DNA from: an uncultured Collinsella sp.
GTDB lineage: Bacteria > Actinomycetota > Coriobacteriia > Coriobacteriales > Coriobacteriaceae
Direction of reading: 5' to 3'
DNA: 27,859 nt
Assembly: GCA_902494535.1 (NCBI GenBank)
Contig: CABUTO010000032.1
Location: 1-27,859 of the forward strand
Part shown: in pieces, positions 14,702 through 22,700 of the stretch
Position numbering within the stretch: position 1 is the stretch's first letter
Layout: every line of letters begins with the position of its first letter
Notes under the pieces: model-generated
What the model was told of the DNA's origin: nothing
Database searches by the model: none
Seen by the model: only the letters and a program-made list of their open reading frames with translations
Made by a program: the position numbers and the translations under genes

Positions 14702-15418
14702 TTAGCGCTTCTTCTTGTTCTTCTTCTGCTTGCGCTGCTTGCCCTTGGTCTCCTGGGGCTTGTCGCCCTGTTTGGCTTCGGCGGCGGCCTTTTCTGCCTT
14801 CATCTTCTTGCGTTTGGTCTCGATGCGGAGTTTTTTGTTGATGCGTGCCTTAAGGAAGGTGCCAAACTGCTCGGCATCGCCGCGAACAAAGGTGTCCTTA
14901 GGGATCGTCACGCCCTGGTCGGCGAACATGGCCACAAAGATGCGCTCGCCGTCGAGCACGTGGTCGAGCTTTTCAAACGGGAAGAACTGCGACTTGCCGC
15001 TCTTGCCCCAAACCATCAGGCCGTCCTCGTTGGCGGCGACGCGGCGATAGCGGCCACCCATGGACTCGTCGGCCTCGACGGCGTCGATAAAGTCGCGGGC
15101 GAGGGTGTGGTGCAGGTTTTTGCTCCACCAGGCCAAAAAGGCGCCGAATACGATCAGGACGACGCCAAACTTGATCCAGTTGCCGCCGGCCACCAACATG
15201 CCGATGCCGATGAGCGCGGCAATCGCGGCGGCGACATACAGCGAGCCACGGCGCCTGGGCGAGGCGACCAGGCGGGCGAAGTCGGTGACGAGGTCGTTTT
15301 CGTACTGGTACTCGTTGAGGTACAGGATGCCGTCGTCGGCTGCGGCCTGCTCCTCGAGCGCGACCTCGACCTGGTCGGCTGCTTCGGAGGGAACGAGGTT
15401 GCTCTCTGCGTCTGCCAT
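14702..15418 (-). CDS. YcxB-like membrane protein
   Basis: A 238-aa protein with an acidic N-terminus and a membrane hairpin (helices about 60-77 and 82-97). A C-terminal cytoplasmic domain follows whose pattern (D-G-L-x-V-W-x-x-x-G-K-S-Q-F-F-P-F-x-K-L and an F-V-x-x-D-A-E-Q-F segment) resembles YcxB-type proteins. The last 40 residues are extremely Lys/Gln/Glu-rich and probably disordered or nucleic-acid/lipid interacting. Function is unknown. The ATG is preceded by AGGAG at 10 nt. It is divergent from dnaX, sharing a 115-bp promoter region, and its transcript probably ends in the palindrome array. Confidence 0.7.
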   Translation of the reverse strand: MADAESNLVPSEAADQVEVALEEQAAADDGILYLNEYQYENDLVTDFARLVASPRRRGSLYVAAAIAALIGIGMLVAGGNWIKFGVVLIVFGAFLAWWSKNLHHTLARDFIDAVEADESMGGRYRRVAANEDGLMVWGKSGKSQFFPFEKLDHVLDGERIFVAMFADQGVTIPKDTFVRGDAEQFGTFLKARINKKLRIETKRKKMKAEKAAAEAKQGDKPQETKGKQRKQKKNKKKR

Positions 15419-15533
15419 GCTCTTTGGACTCCTATCGCGGCGGGCTCGCCGTACGGGTTATTATGAATGCAGTATGCCGTGCGACCGCATGGCCGTCGCG
15501 GCAACAAGACTCAGTATACCCGGGGGAGCACCC

Positions 15534-17960
15534 ATGGAATCGTTGTACCGAAAGTATCGCCCGCTCACCTTCGACTCCGTGGTGGGCCAGCAGCATATCG
15601 TCTCGACGCTCGAGCACGCCATCACCGAGGGGCGCCTGTCCCACGCCTACCTGTTCTGCGGACCGCGCGGTACGGGCAAGACCACCATGGCGCGCATTCT
15701 GGCCAAGGCACTGCTGTGCCGCAATGCCGAGGCGGCGCGCGCCGAGGGTGCAAGCGGCTGCATGCCCGACGGTACTTGCGAGGAGTGCGAGCTCATTGCC
15801 GAGGGCAACCACCCGGATGTCTACGAGCTCGATGCCGCAAGCCGCACGGGCGTGGACAATGTGCGCGAGGAGATCATCAACTCCGTCAACTTTGCCCCGG
15901 TGCGCGGCAAGTACAAGGTCTATATCATCGACGAGGTCCACATGCTCACGACGGCGGCGTTCAACGCGCTGCTCAAGACGCTTGAGGAGCCGCCGGCGCA
16001 CGTGATCTTTGTGCTGTGCACCACCGACCCGCAAAAGATTCTGGAGACCATCCTCTCGCGCTGCCAGCGTTTCGATTTCCATCGCATCGGCAACGAGGAT
16101 ATCGAGCACCGCCTGGCATACGTGTGCGAGCAGGAGGGCTTCGATTACGACGATGAGGCGCTGGCTATCGTGGCGCGCCATGCCAAGGGCGGCATGCGCG
16201 ACGCGTTGTCCACGCTGGAGCAGCTGAGCGTCTTTGGCAACGGTTCTGTGCATGCGGACGACGCCCGCTCTCTTTTAGGCGAGGTTTCGGACCAGATTCT
16301 GGGCGAGTTTTCCCGCGCCATTGCCGATCGCGATGTTGCCGAGCTCTATGGACTGATCCGTACGCAGGTCGAGGAAGGAAACGACCTGCTGGAGCTGACG
16401 CGCGACCTGGTGGCGCACGTGCGTGACGTGTACGTTGCCTGCGTTGCCGGTGCTCGTGCCGAGCTGTTTGAGGGCGGCTCCGAGCAGGCCGAGGCGCTTG
16501 CTGCCGAGGCCGCTGCCTTTGGCGAGCATCCTGCCGACCGCCTGGCCCGTGTGCTGACGGTGCTCGACGATGCCGCACTGGAGATGAGGGGCGCGAGCGA
16601 CGTGCGCCTGGTGCTCGAGATTGCCTGCACGCGTCTGGCGCGTCCCGAGGCCGATTTAACGATTGAGGCATTGGCCGAGCGCGTGGCACGCCTGGAGGCC
16701 ATGGTTGCCAACGGCGCCGTGCCGGCGAGCGTGGCTGCTGCTCAGGCCGCCGCGCCTGCAGCATCCGTACCCGCTGCTGCCCAACAGCCGACGCTCATTT
16801 CGGGCGCTCGTGCTGCCGCTCCGGCGGTATCCGCTGCCCCTGCTGCTACGTCCGCGCGCCAGGGTGGCATGCCTTGGGACCGTGGTGCTGCCGCTCCGGC
16901 GGCTCAGCCTGCACCCGTGTCAGCTTCCAAGCCTGCAGCGCCTGCACCTCAGCCTGCGCCGGCTCCGACGCCTCAGCCCCAGTCCAACAATGCCGCCCAG
17001 GTTGCTGCCGCCGGCGCCGCCGAGACCCCCGCGGTCGAGGACGCCGGCGAGCTGCAGCGCAAATGGGCCGAGGTCGTCGAGCGCGTCAAGGCGCGTCAGG
17101 CTTCCTACGCAGGGCTTTTGCTCAACGCCCGCGCCACGGCCGACGACGGCTCCAAGCTCACGGTCTCGTTCCCCGCGGGTTCGACTTTTGCCATTAAGAT
17201 GCTCGGTCGCGCCGATACGCAGTCGGTGGTCCTACCGACGGTCTGCGCGGTCTTCGGTCGTCGTACCGTCGACTATGTCCTGGATGGGGGTGGCACGCCG
17301 GCTCCTCAACATGAGGAGCATTCTCCATCTGCACGGGCTGCGGCATCTGCGGACCCGCAACCCGTGTCCTCGGCGGCCCCTGTATCCTCGAGCGCCAGCG
17401 CGCCGCAGCAGCAAGCGGCACCGGTAACGGCATCGACCTCGTCGGCGCCTAAGCCCGCGGCGCCCAAACCGGCTGCTCCGACACCCGCGCCCAAGCCCGT
17501 CTCGCCCGCGCCCAAGTCGTCTGACCTGGGCAAAGCCCCCTGGCTACGCTCCGACAACCCCGCCGGTGCTCCTGCCACGGGTAAGCTCCCGACCGAGCCC
17601 GCACCCCGTGCGCCCGAGCGCTCGGCTGCCCCCAAAGCTCAGCCTGTCGCGCAGTCCGCGCCGTGGGAATCCGAGCAGGTGCCCTACGACGACGCTATGG
17701 TCGGCGGCTTCGCTGGCGATGCGAGCGGGGACGATCTGCCTCCGTTCGACGTGCCGGGTGCGACGCCCGCGCCCAAGTCCGCTGTAGCTGCCCCCAAAGA
17801 GGAGGACGCTCCTGCAGCTCCCTGGGAGTCCAACCCCGGCGCCGGCAGCCCCTTCGGCCACCAGGGCGCAGCCCCGAGCATCCCGCAGACCGAGGACGAG
17901 GCCAAAGACCTCATCCGCAGCGTCTTCGGTCAGGCCACCATCTTCAAACCGGTGGAGTAG
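15534..17960 (+). CDS. dnaX: DNA polymerase III subunit gamma/tau
   Basis: Clamp-loader ATPase of the replisome, 808 aa. Residues 1-230 are the AAA+ core: R-K-Y-R-P (6-10), Walker A GPRGTGKT (43-50), zinc cysteines 62, 76, 82 and 85, Walker B IIDEVH (131-136) and S-R-C (175-177). Lid and collar domains run to about 390. From about 400 a long Ala/Pro-rich region surrounds a folded segment (about 505-595, starting E-L-Q-R-K-W) and ends in F-G-Q-A-T-I-F-K-P-V-E. The tail repeats P-W motifs and carries DDLPPF. No A-rich frameshift site like that of E. coli was seen, so a separate gamma form is not predicted. The ATG at 15534 follows GGGGGAG; upstream open frame to 15060 overlaps the divergent gene and is not coding. 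Confidence 0.95.
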   Translation: MESLYRKYRPLTFDSVVGQQHIVSTLEHAITEGRLSHAYLFCGPRGTGKTTMARILAKALLCRNAEAARAEGASGCMPDGTCEECELIAEGNHPDVYELDAASRTGVDNVREEIINSVNFAPVRGKYKVYIIDEVHMLTTAAFNALLKTLEEPPAHVIFVLCTTDPQKILETILSRCQRFDFHRIGNEDIEHRLAYVCEQEGFDYDDEALAIVARHAKGGMRDALSTLEQLSVFGNGSVHADDARSLLGEVSDQILGEFSRAIADRDVAELYGLIRTQVEEGNDLLELTRDLVAHVRDVYVACVAGARAELFEGGSEQAEALAAEAAAFGEHPADRLARVLTVLDDAALEMRGASDVRLVLEIACTRLARPEADLTIEALAERVARLEAMVANGAVPASVAAAQAAAPAASVPAAAQQPTLISGARAAAPAVSAAPAATSARQGGMPWDRGAAAPAAQPAPVSASKPAAPAPQPAPAPTPQPQSNNAAQVAAAGAAETPAVEDAGELQRKWAEVVERVKARQASYAGLLLNARATADDGSKLTVSFPAGSTFAIKMLGRADTQSVVLPTVCAVFGRRTVDYVLDGGGTPAPQHEEHSPSARAAASADPQPVSSAAPVSSSASAPQQQAAPVTASTSSAPKPAAPKPAAPTPAPKPVSPAPKSSDLGKAPWLRSDNPAGAPATGKLPTEPAPRAPERSAAPKAQPVAQSAPWESEQVPYDDAMVGGFAGDASGDDLPPFDVPGATPAPKSAVAAPKEEDAPAAPWESNPGAGSPFGHQGAAPSIPQTEDEAKDLIRSVFGQATIFKPVE

Positions 17961-17981
17961 CCGTACGGGCGGGTATACTGC

Positions 17982-18455
17982 TCAAGAAGAGAACCCCTTG
18001 CCCGGGCGCATTTGTATTTCGGACATGTGTAGTGTGGTGCCGCGTATGTCGCATTTGAGCAGACAGGTGCGTGACGGTCGGCCTAGGATGCTGAGGTCGA
18101 TACGATACGTCGCATGGCTGTCCGTGTACTCGACTTGCTCGGCGTTAATGGTTGCTCCGATTGCCAAATAAACGCCTAGCTCGGCATCGACAATCTTGAA
18201 GTCCTTTATCTTGACCTTGAACTCTTGATAGAGGGACGGGCTGTTGTAGTAGACGGTTCGGGTTCCGTCGGTGCACTCATCGGTCGTCTCCCATTTGACG
18301 ACGGGCTGGTCCGAGCTGGCTATCAGCAGTTCTGCTCCAAAAGCTATGGCATGGGTGATGACAACCAGCAATGCCCAGCCGACAAAGAGATAGAGAACCA
18401 CATATGCAACGGGGTGTTTTGAGCGGATGTTTTGGAGCGCGTTGGGGGCATTCAT
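17982..18455 (-). CDS. Small membrane-anchored protein of unknown function
   Basis: A 157-aa protein with a membrane helix at about 17-44 and an extracytoplasmic beta-rich region (45-157) holding two nearby cysteines (residues 130 and 134). I do not recognise the family. The start is well supported by GGAGG at 6 nt and a consensus TATAAT on the minus strand at 18490-18495. It converges on dnaX with 21 bp between stop codons. Codon use is less biased than that of its neighbours, suggesting low expression or recent acquisition. Confidence 0.7.
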   Translation of the reverse strand: MNAPNALQNIRSKHPVAYVVLYLFVGWALLVVITHAIAFGAELLIASSDQPVVKWETTDECTDGTRTVYYNSPSLYQEFKVKIKDFKIVDAELGVYLAIGATINAEQVEYTDSHATYRIDLSILGRPSRTCLLKCDIRGTTLHMSEIQMRPGKGFSS

Positions 18456-18489
18456 GGGGCACCTCCAAATTACTATCTATGGCAATCAA

Positions 18490-18495
18490 ATTATA
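18490..18495 (-). promoter_or_regulatory. -10 box of the small anchored protein gene
   Basis: TATAAT on the minus strand (forward ATTATA) lies 35 bp before the ATG at 18455. A CGGTGA at 17 bp spacing is a poor -35. Confidence 0.5.
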
Positions 18496-18714
18496 CCCCG
18501 CTGCCATGCGCGTCACCGTGAGCAACGGATCGGCATGCAGGTCTTTAGCGGTGCACATGAAATGTCGGATTCCGGCTCTACAAGATTTAGCTTTCAATAT
18601 TATGCAGATGCGAATTATTCAACTTTGCATAATCTTCGGGTGCGGCTTGCACTCCAGGACATGTATATCGACTGAGGTAGCGTGACTGCCCCGCTTGCTG
18701 GCCGCGCGCCGTGG
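18496..18714. other. Gap with no supported gene
   Basis: Between the divergent small gene and the ybaB promoter the sequence is relatively AT-rich. A plus-strand frame open to a TGA at 18675 ends in 37 codons from an ATG at 18562 (SDSGSTRFSF...QDMYID) that look mildly protein-like. It has no SD and no counterpart upstream, so it may be a gene remnant. No SRP RNA motif was found. Confidence 0.35.
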
Positions 18715-18790
18715 TACGATTTTTGAGTTTGAAAGTCCCGCCGCGTCCCGGCTGCCCTTGCAGCTCGGCGTGCGGCCGCACGTAAAGGAG
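18715..18790 (+). promoter_or_regulatory. ybaB promoter and hairpin leader
   Basis: An extended -10 (TGG-TACGAT, TACGAT 18715-18720) precedes a short leader. The leader has two hairpins, GCTGC/GCAGC (18751-18764) and the perfect palindrome CGTGCGGCCGCACG (18769-18782). The latter ends one base before the SD AAAGGAG (18784-18790). Confidence 0.45.
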
Positions 18791-18795
18791 CCATC

Positions 18796-19116
18796 ATGGC
18801 CGGTATGAACATGCAGCAGATGATGAAGCAGGCTCGCAAGATGCAGGAGCAGCTTGCCGCCGCGCAGGAGAATCTCAAGTCCCAGACCGTCGACGCCTCT
18901 GCCGGCGGCGGCATGGTCAAGGTGACCGTTAACGGCGAGATGGAGCTCGTCAACCTCACCATCGATCCCGATGCCCTCGATCCCGAGGACGTCGATATGC
19001 TGCAGGACATGATCATGGCTGCCGTCAACGAGGCCGTCCGCGGCGTCAACGAGCTCGCCAACAAGCAGATGGGCGCCATCACCGGCGGCCTCAACATCCC
19101 GGGCATGCCGTTCTAA
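18796..19116 (+). CDS. ybaB: YbaB/EbfC family nucleoid-associated protein
   Basis: A 106-aa DNA-binding dimer. The N-terminal Met/Gln/Lys-rich helix (MQQMMKQARKMQEQL), the central G-G-G-M-V-K-V-T-V-N-G strand pair and the D-P-E-D-V-D-M-L-Q-D helix are diagnostic. It binds DNA non-specifically and is nearly always next to recR and dnaX, as here. The strong SD AAAGGAG is 5 nt upstream. It is 13 bp ahead of recR, one transcription unit. Confidence 0.93.
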   Translation: MAGMNMQQMMKQARKMQEQLAAAQENLKSQTVDASAGGGMVKVTVNGEMELVNLTIDPDALDPEDVDMLQDMIMAAVNEAVRGVNELANKQMGAITGGLNIPGMPF

Positions 19117-19129
19117 GACACGCATATAT

Positions 19130-19726
19130 ATGAGTGCGAATCACAGCCTGCAAAAACTGCTCGATGAGCTGGGCCGTCTGCCGGGCATTGGTCCCAAGTC
19201 GGCCCAGCGCATCGCCTATTACCTGCTCGAGGCCGATGCCGAGGAGGCCCGCCGCCTGGCCGAGGCCATCCTGGAGGTCAAGCAGGAGGTCCACTTTTGC
19301 AGCCGTTGCTTTAACTACGCCACGGCCGACGAGTGCTCCATCTGCCAGGACCCGATGCGCGATACCACTCGCATTTGCGTTGTGGGCGAGCCGCGCGACG
19401 TCCAGGCGATCGAGCGCACGGGCAGCTACCACGGTCTCTACCACGTATTGGGCGGCGTGATCAGTCCCATGGACAAGATTGGTCCCGAGCAGTTGCACAT
19501 CCGCGAGCTGCTGGCGCGTCTGGGCCACGAGGATATCCATGAGGTCATCATTGCCACCAACCCCAACATCGAGGGCGAGACCACGGCGAGCTACTTGGCC
19601 CGCACTATCAAGCCGTTGGGCGTCGAGGTGTCGCGTCTGGCAAGCGGCCTTCCCGTGGGCGGCGACCTGGAGTATGCCGACGAGCTTACGCTTGGCCGCG
19701 CCATCGAGGCCCGTCGCGCGATTTAG
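19130..19726 (+). CDS. recR: Recombination protein RecR
   Basis: Recombinational repair protein that acts with RecF and RecO to load RecA on gaps. Its 198 aa show a helix-hairpin-helix (L-P-G-I-G-P-K-S-A-Q-R, 17-27), a zinc finger with Cys57, Cys60, Cys69 and Cys72, and a Toprim domain from about 80 (I-C-V-V-G-E, T-N-P-N-I-E-G-E-T-T at 143-152). The length is normal. No clear SD precedes the ATG (upstream sequence ACGCATATAT), so translation may depend on coupling to ybaB. Confidence 0.95.
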   Translation: MSANHSLQKLLDELGRLPGIGPKSAQRIAYYLLEADAEEARRLAEAILEVKQEVHFCSRCFNYATADECSICQDPMRDTTRICVVGEPRDVQAIERTGSYHGLYHVLGGVISPMDKIGPEQLHIRELLARLGHEDIHEVIIATNPNIEGETTASYLARTIKPLGVEVSRLASGLPVGGDLEYADELTLGRAIEARRAI

Positions 19727-19804
19727 GTGGCGAGCCTGCTCCTGCCGTATGTTTTCCTCGCGACGCACGGGGTAGTCATAATTTCCCTGTGCGACTGTAA
19801 GTTT

Positions 19805-19814
19805 GTTGTGCAAC
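19805..19814. promoter_or_regulatory. Palindromic site GTTGTGCAAC, copy 1
   Basis: GTTGTGCAAC sits within a larger inverted repeat TTTGTTG-TG-CAACAAA (19802-19817). A near-identical palindrome is found 73 bp downstream at the promoter. It is a candidate upstream operator. Confidence 0.4.
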
Positions 19815-19877
19815 AAAGATGCTTTGTATCCGCTTATCGCATGGATGCTTCCACTCGCATCCTTAATTTGCTCATTC

Positions 19878-19909
19878 GTTGCGCAACCTTTTGGGTTCGC
19901 TGATACACT
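19878..19909 (+). promoter_or_regulatory. Promoter of the kinase/FHA cassette with overlapping operator
   Basis: TACACT (19904-19909) is a likely -10. TTGCGC (19879-19884) could be a -35 at a long 19-bp spacing. It lies inside the palindrome GTTGCGCAAC (19878-19887), which would put an operator on the -35. Confidence 0.4.
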
Positions 19910-19931
19910 CAAATATGGATTCGAATGAATG

Positions 19932-19956
19932 CGCCGCTCCCGAGCGGCGTGTTTTT
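19932..19956 (+). terminator. Hairpin plus T-run in the cassette leader (attenuator-like)
   Basis: CGCCGCTC (19932-19939) and GAGCGGCG (19942-19949) form a perfect stem with a tiny loop, followed by TGTTTTTG. It lies between the -10 at 19904 and the SD GGAGGAG at 19960, so transcripts from this promoter must pass it. It could also stop read-through from recR. Confidence 0.55.
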
Positions 19957-19971
19957 GTTGGAGGAGAACGC

Positions 19972-20856
19972 ATGCGGCCCGGTGGCACTCAGACAAAGCG
20001 CGGCGCCGCGGTGCGCATGCGATGCCGACTGGGCTTGGCTCCGCGGGCGTACGCACTGCTATCGTGCTCGTTGGTGCTGGTCATAGCTGGCGTTTCTGCC
20101 TATGGCATGACCGTGCCGTCCATGATACAGGCGCATGCCGCACGCGAACCGCGCGTGGGGCATGAGGTCAAAAGTGATCTGGGCACCACGACTGGATATG
20201 CTTGGGCAAGTGTGGTCGGGCATATTGTGTTTGGCACCGACGATGCGGACGGCGCCGAGGTCCCGGACAACGAAGTCACGCTTGCCAATGGCAAAACCAT
20301 CGTGCTCACCAACACCAAGATCATCGATCGGTTGTCCAACAATAGCGTGGCGGCAACGGTGAATAAGGTCGAGCAGCAGAAGGGGCAGGACGCCCAGCAG
20401 ACAGGCAAGCCCGGTAGCTCGGATTCATCGAGTTCGGGCGGCGGCTCTGGGTCGGGTTCCTCTACCGGAGGGTCTGGAAACGGCGGCTCGACGGGCGGCA
20501 ACACTGACAACGATGCAAACTCCGGTGGCCTTTCCGCTGCTGAAGAAGAGAGCATTCACAGTTGGCTTGTGACCAAGTACAACATGCTCGACGGCTATGT
20601 TTCTCGTGCCAATGACGTGGTCTCGACCTATAACTCTACGGGAGATCCCAGACCGTGCGACAGCCTGGTCGGGGAGATGTTTGTCATTCGAGCCGAGTTC
20701 GGTCGTCAGACATTCTCGCCCCGGTCAAAGTGGTATCAGCAGTATGCCAATCTGTGGGGCTGTTACACCAACCTATGTCAATGGGTCGGCCATTACGGCG
20801 ATGATGACGTCGCGCTCGGTAACTTCAACAATAACGTGGCGGCGCTTGCCCTATGA
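19972..20856 (+). CDS. Membrane-anchored extracytoplasmic protein of unknown function
   Basis: A 294-aa protein with no family I recognise. A basic cytoplasmic N-terminus (about 1-25) and one signal-anchor helix (about 27-47) come first. A globular outside segment follows to about 135, containing a repeated N-x-K-x-I motif region (ANGKTIVLTNTKIIDRL). A Ser/Gly-rich linker (about 147-190) leads to a helical C-terminal domain (about 195-294) with three cysteines. The start at 19972 has GGAGGAG 5 nt upstream; in-frame ATGs at 19915 and further up lie in the leader without an SD. Its TGA overlaps the ATG of the downstream kinase, so it is probably a sensor or substrate partner of that kinase. Confidence 0.7.
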   Translation: MRPGGTQTKRGAAVRMRCRLGLAPRAYALLSCSLVLVIAGVSAYGMTVPSMIQAHAAREPRVGHEVKSDLGTTTGYAWASVVGHIVFGTDDADGAEVPDNEVTLANGKTIVLTNTKIIDRLSNNSVAATVNKVEQQKGQDAQQTGKPGSSDSSSSGGGSGSGSSTGGSGNGGSTGGNTDNDANSGGLSAAEEESIHSWLVTKYNMLDGYVSRANDVVSTYNSTGDPRPCDSLVGEMFVIRAEFGRQTFSPRSKWYQQYANLWGCYTNLCQWVGHYGDDDVALGNFNNNVAALAL

Positions 20857-22697
20857 TGACCGATCTTGCATCCACCACACCACAATCGCTCGGTCGCGAT
20901 CCCATGGTCGGCCTGCGCCTGGCGCGTGTCGACGGGTTTGAGCCGGCCATTGCGCTCGGTCAGGACGAACTGCCTGCCTATCTGCGTCGTTTTACGATGC
21001 TGTTTGCCGACGATGCCACCATGCGCCGTGGCGGTATCGGCCGCGTGACGCGTGCCGTCAACGCCCAAGGCGAGGCCGTGGCACTCAAGCAGCTCATCTT
21101 GCCGACGCGCGATGAGTTTGACGACGATGCCGCTCACGAGGCGCTGGTCGCCAAGTTCAAGGCGGCGTTTCGCGAGGAATACGAATGCCATCGCGCCCTT
21201 TCGGGCCTTAAGGGCTTTCCCCGCCTCTATGGCTGGGGCGAGGTCGACGGTGTGCCTGCAATTGTCATGGAATGGGTCGAGGGCGAGACGCTTGCCCGCT
21301 TGCGTTCGCGACTCGCCGTGGACGATGCCGGACGCCTGTCGCCGCTTGTGGCGGCGCGTCTGGGTCGCGACCTGTTCGATCTGCTCTGCCGTATGAGCCT
21401 GGTGGGTGAGGGCTTTGTCCATCGCGATATCTCGCCCGCTAATATTATGGTGCGCACGGCGCGTCTACCGCTTGACCGGCAGCTTGCCGAGGGCACCTTT
21501 GACCTGTGCCTGATCGACTTTGGCTCGTCGCTGGCGCTTGAGCCTGCGTCGGCCGTGGCCGGTACCGGCGGCAAGGCATCCTTTACCGAGCGCTATGCCA
21601 CGCTGCGTCGCGCGACGGTTGCCTATGCCCCGCCCGAGATGCTCACCGACGATATTCCCGATCTGCGCGCTTTGCGTATGTCGCCGGCGATCGACGTCTA
21701 TGCCGCGGCAAGCACGGTTTACGAGCTCATTGCCGGCGTCGCGCCATACGAAGCCGCGCCGAGCACTTCGGGCACCTCGGGTTCGCGCAAAAAGACGCGC
21801 GACATCGCGAGCCCCTACCGTCTCAAGATGGACACGCGGCCCGACTATCCCATTGGTGCCCATGCGCCCGGTTGTGATTTGACTCAGCTGCTTCGTCGTG
21901 AGCCCGATGTGGCGCTCGCCGCGGCCGAGCAGGCCCAGCAGCTAGGGCTTGAGCCGGATTCCGAAGAGCTACGCGATGCGCTGGCGTTTGTCGATGCCCA
22001 GCTGTTCGACGTGGTGATGGCCTGTCTGTCCAGCCATCAAAAAGATCGTCCCGAGCCGGCGGCGGTCGAGGCGGCGCTCTCGGCGTTTTGTGACCACTAT
22101 GCGCAAAATGTCGGTCGTTCGCTCCGCGGCGAGCCGCTCACGCCGTGCCCCATGGATGCGTCTGGCCGTGCGGTTCGTCGCGCGCTGATGGTCGGCGCGA
22201 CGGTCGTCTGTGGCGTGGTTTGGGCTGTGGTCGTGGTTTCGGCCGCGCTGCTGGCGTCGGGCGCTCGCGTGACGGCGACTTTGGGATCGCTCGTGTGGTC
22301 TGGGTCGCTACCGGGTATTATTGCCGCACTGGCGTTGGCGCTGCCAGGCATAGCCGGCGTTGCCGCGGGGGCACTTGCGCGCGATCGGCGCTCGGGGTTC
22401 CTGCAGGGCGTGCTTGCGCTTTCTGCCTGCGAGGTTCCGGTGCTGGTTGTGGCTGCATGTAGCGTTTTTTCCCAACGCGCCGTGATGGGCGGCCTTGTTG
22501 CCGCTCTGGTTGCAACCTATACGCTTACGTGGTTTTTGCTTGCGATGGGCTTTGCCTTTGAACTTCCCGTTTCGGCACCGCGACGCACAAAAGCCCAGAT
22601 GGCGACTCCGCTTGCCGGTGGAGCCGCAGCTGCCCGTACTTTTGGCGGACCTGTCGAAGTATCGTCCGATTCTATTTCTACGACCAAGGAGGCCTAG
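20853..22697 (+). CDS. Ser/Thr protein kinase with four C-terminal membrane helices
   Basis: A 614-aa kinase. The N-terminal domain covers about 55-420: R-R-G-G-I-G-R-V glycine loop (58-65), Lys79, HRDISPAN (190-197) and IDFG (221-224), with an A-P-P-E-like motif. The lobe contains insertions after DFG and around 300-365, so the fold is larger than usual. Four hydrophobic helices follow (about 445-470, 483-508, 520-545, 552-578), then a Ser/Thr-rich tail. The first ATG overlaps the previous stop (ATGATGA arrangement); the second ATG at 20856 is equally possible. It is followed after 3 bp by an FHA gene, a typical kinase-reader pair. The overall plan, kinase first and helices last, parallels the kinase at 12462-14315, but sequence motifs differ. 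Confidence 0.85.
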   Translation: MMTDLASTTPQSLGRDPMVGLRLARVDGFEPAIALGQDELPAYLRRFTMLFADDATMRRGGIGRVTRAVNAQGEAVALKQLILPTRDEFDDDAAHEALVAKFKAAFREEYECHRALSGLKGFPRLYGWGEVDGVPAIVMEWVEGETLARLRSRLAVDDAGRLSPLVAARLGRDLFDLLCRMSLVGEGFVHRDISPANIMVRTARLPLDRQLAEGTFDLCLIDFGSSLALEPASAVAGTGGKASFTERYATLRRATVAYAPPEMLTDDIPDLRALRMSPAIDVYAAASTVYELIAGVAPYEAAPSTSGTSGSRKKTRDIASPYRLKMDTRPDYPIGAHAPGCDLTQLLRREPDVALAAAEQAQQLGLEPDSEELRDALAFVDAQLFDVVMACLSSHQKDRPEPAAVEAALSAFCDHYAQNVGRSLRGEPLTPCPMDASGRAVRRALMVGATVVCGVVWAVVVVSAALLASGARVTATLGSLVWSGSLPGIIAALALALPGIAGVAAGALARDRRSGFLQGVLALSACEVPVLVVAACSVFSQRAVMGGLVAALVATYTLTWFLLAMGFAFELPVSAPRRTKAQMATPLAGGAAAARTFGGPVEVSSDSISTTKEA

Positions 22698-22700
22698 GTC

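Noticed and set aside
15060..15533. Longer N-terminus for DnaX from the upstream open frame
   Set aside because: It overlaps the divergent YcxB-like gene, and the canonical DnaX N-terminus starts at the SD-preceded ATG at 15534.
15534..17960. Programmed frameshift in dnaX producing gamma
   Set aside because: No A-rich slippery heptamer followed by a stem was seen in the tau region; the frame is continuous.
18456..18795. SRP RNA gene between dnaX and ybaB
   Set aside because: It would fit the usual gene neighbourhood, but the conserved apical loop sequence with GGAAGG...AGCAG is not present on either strand.
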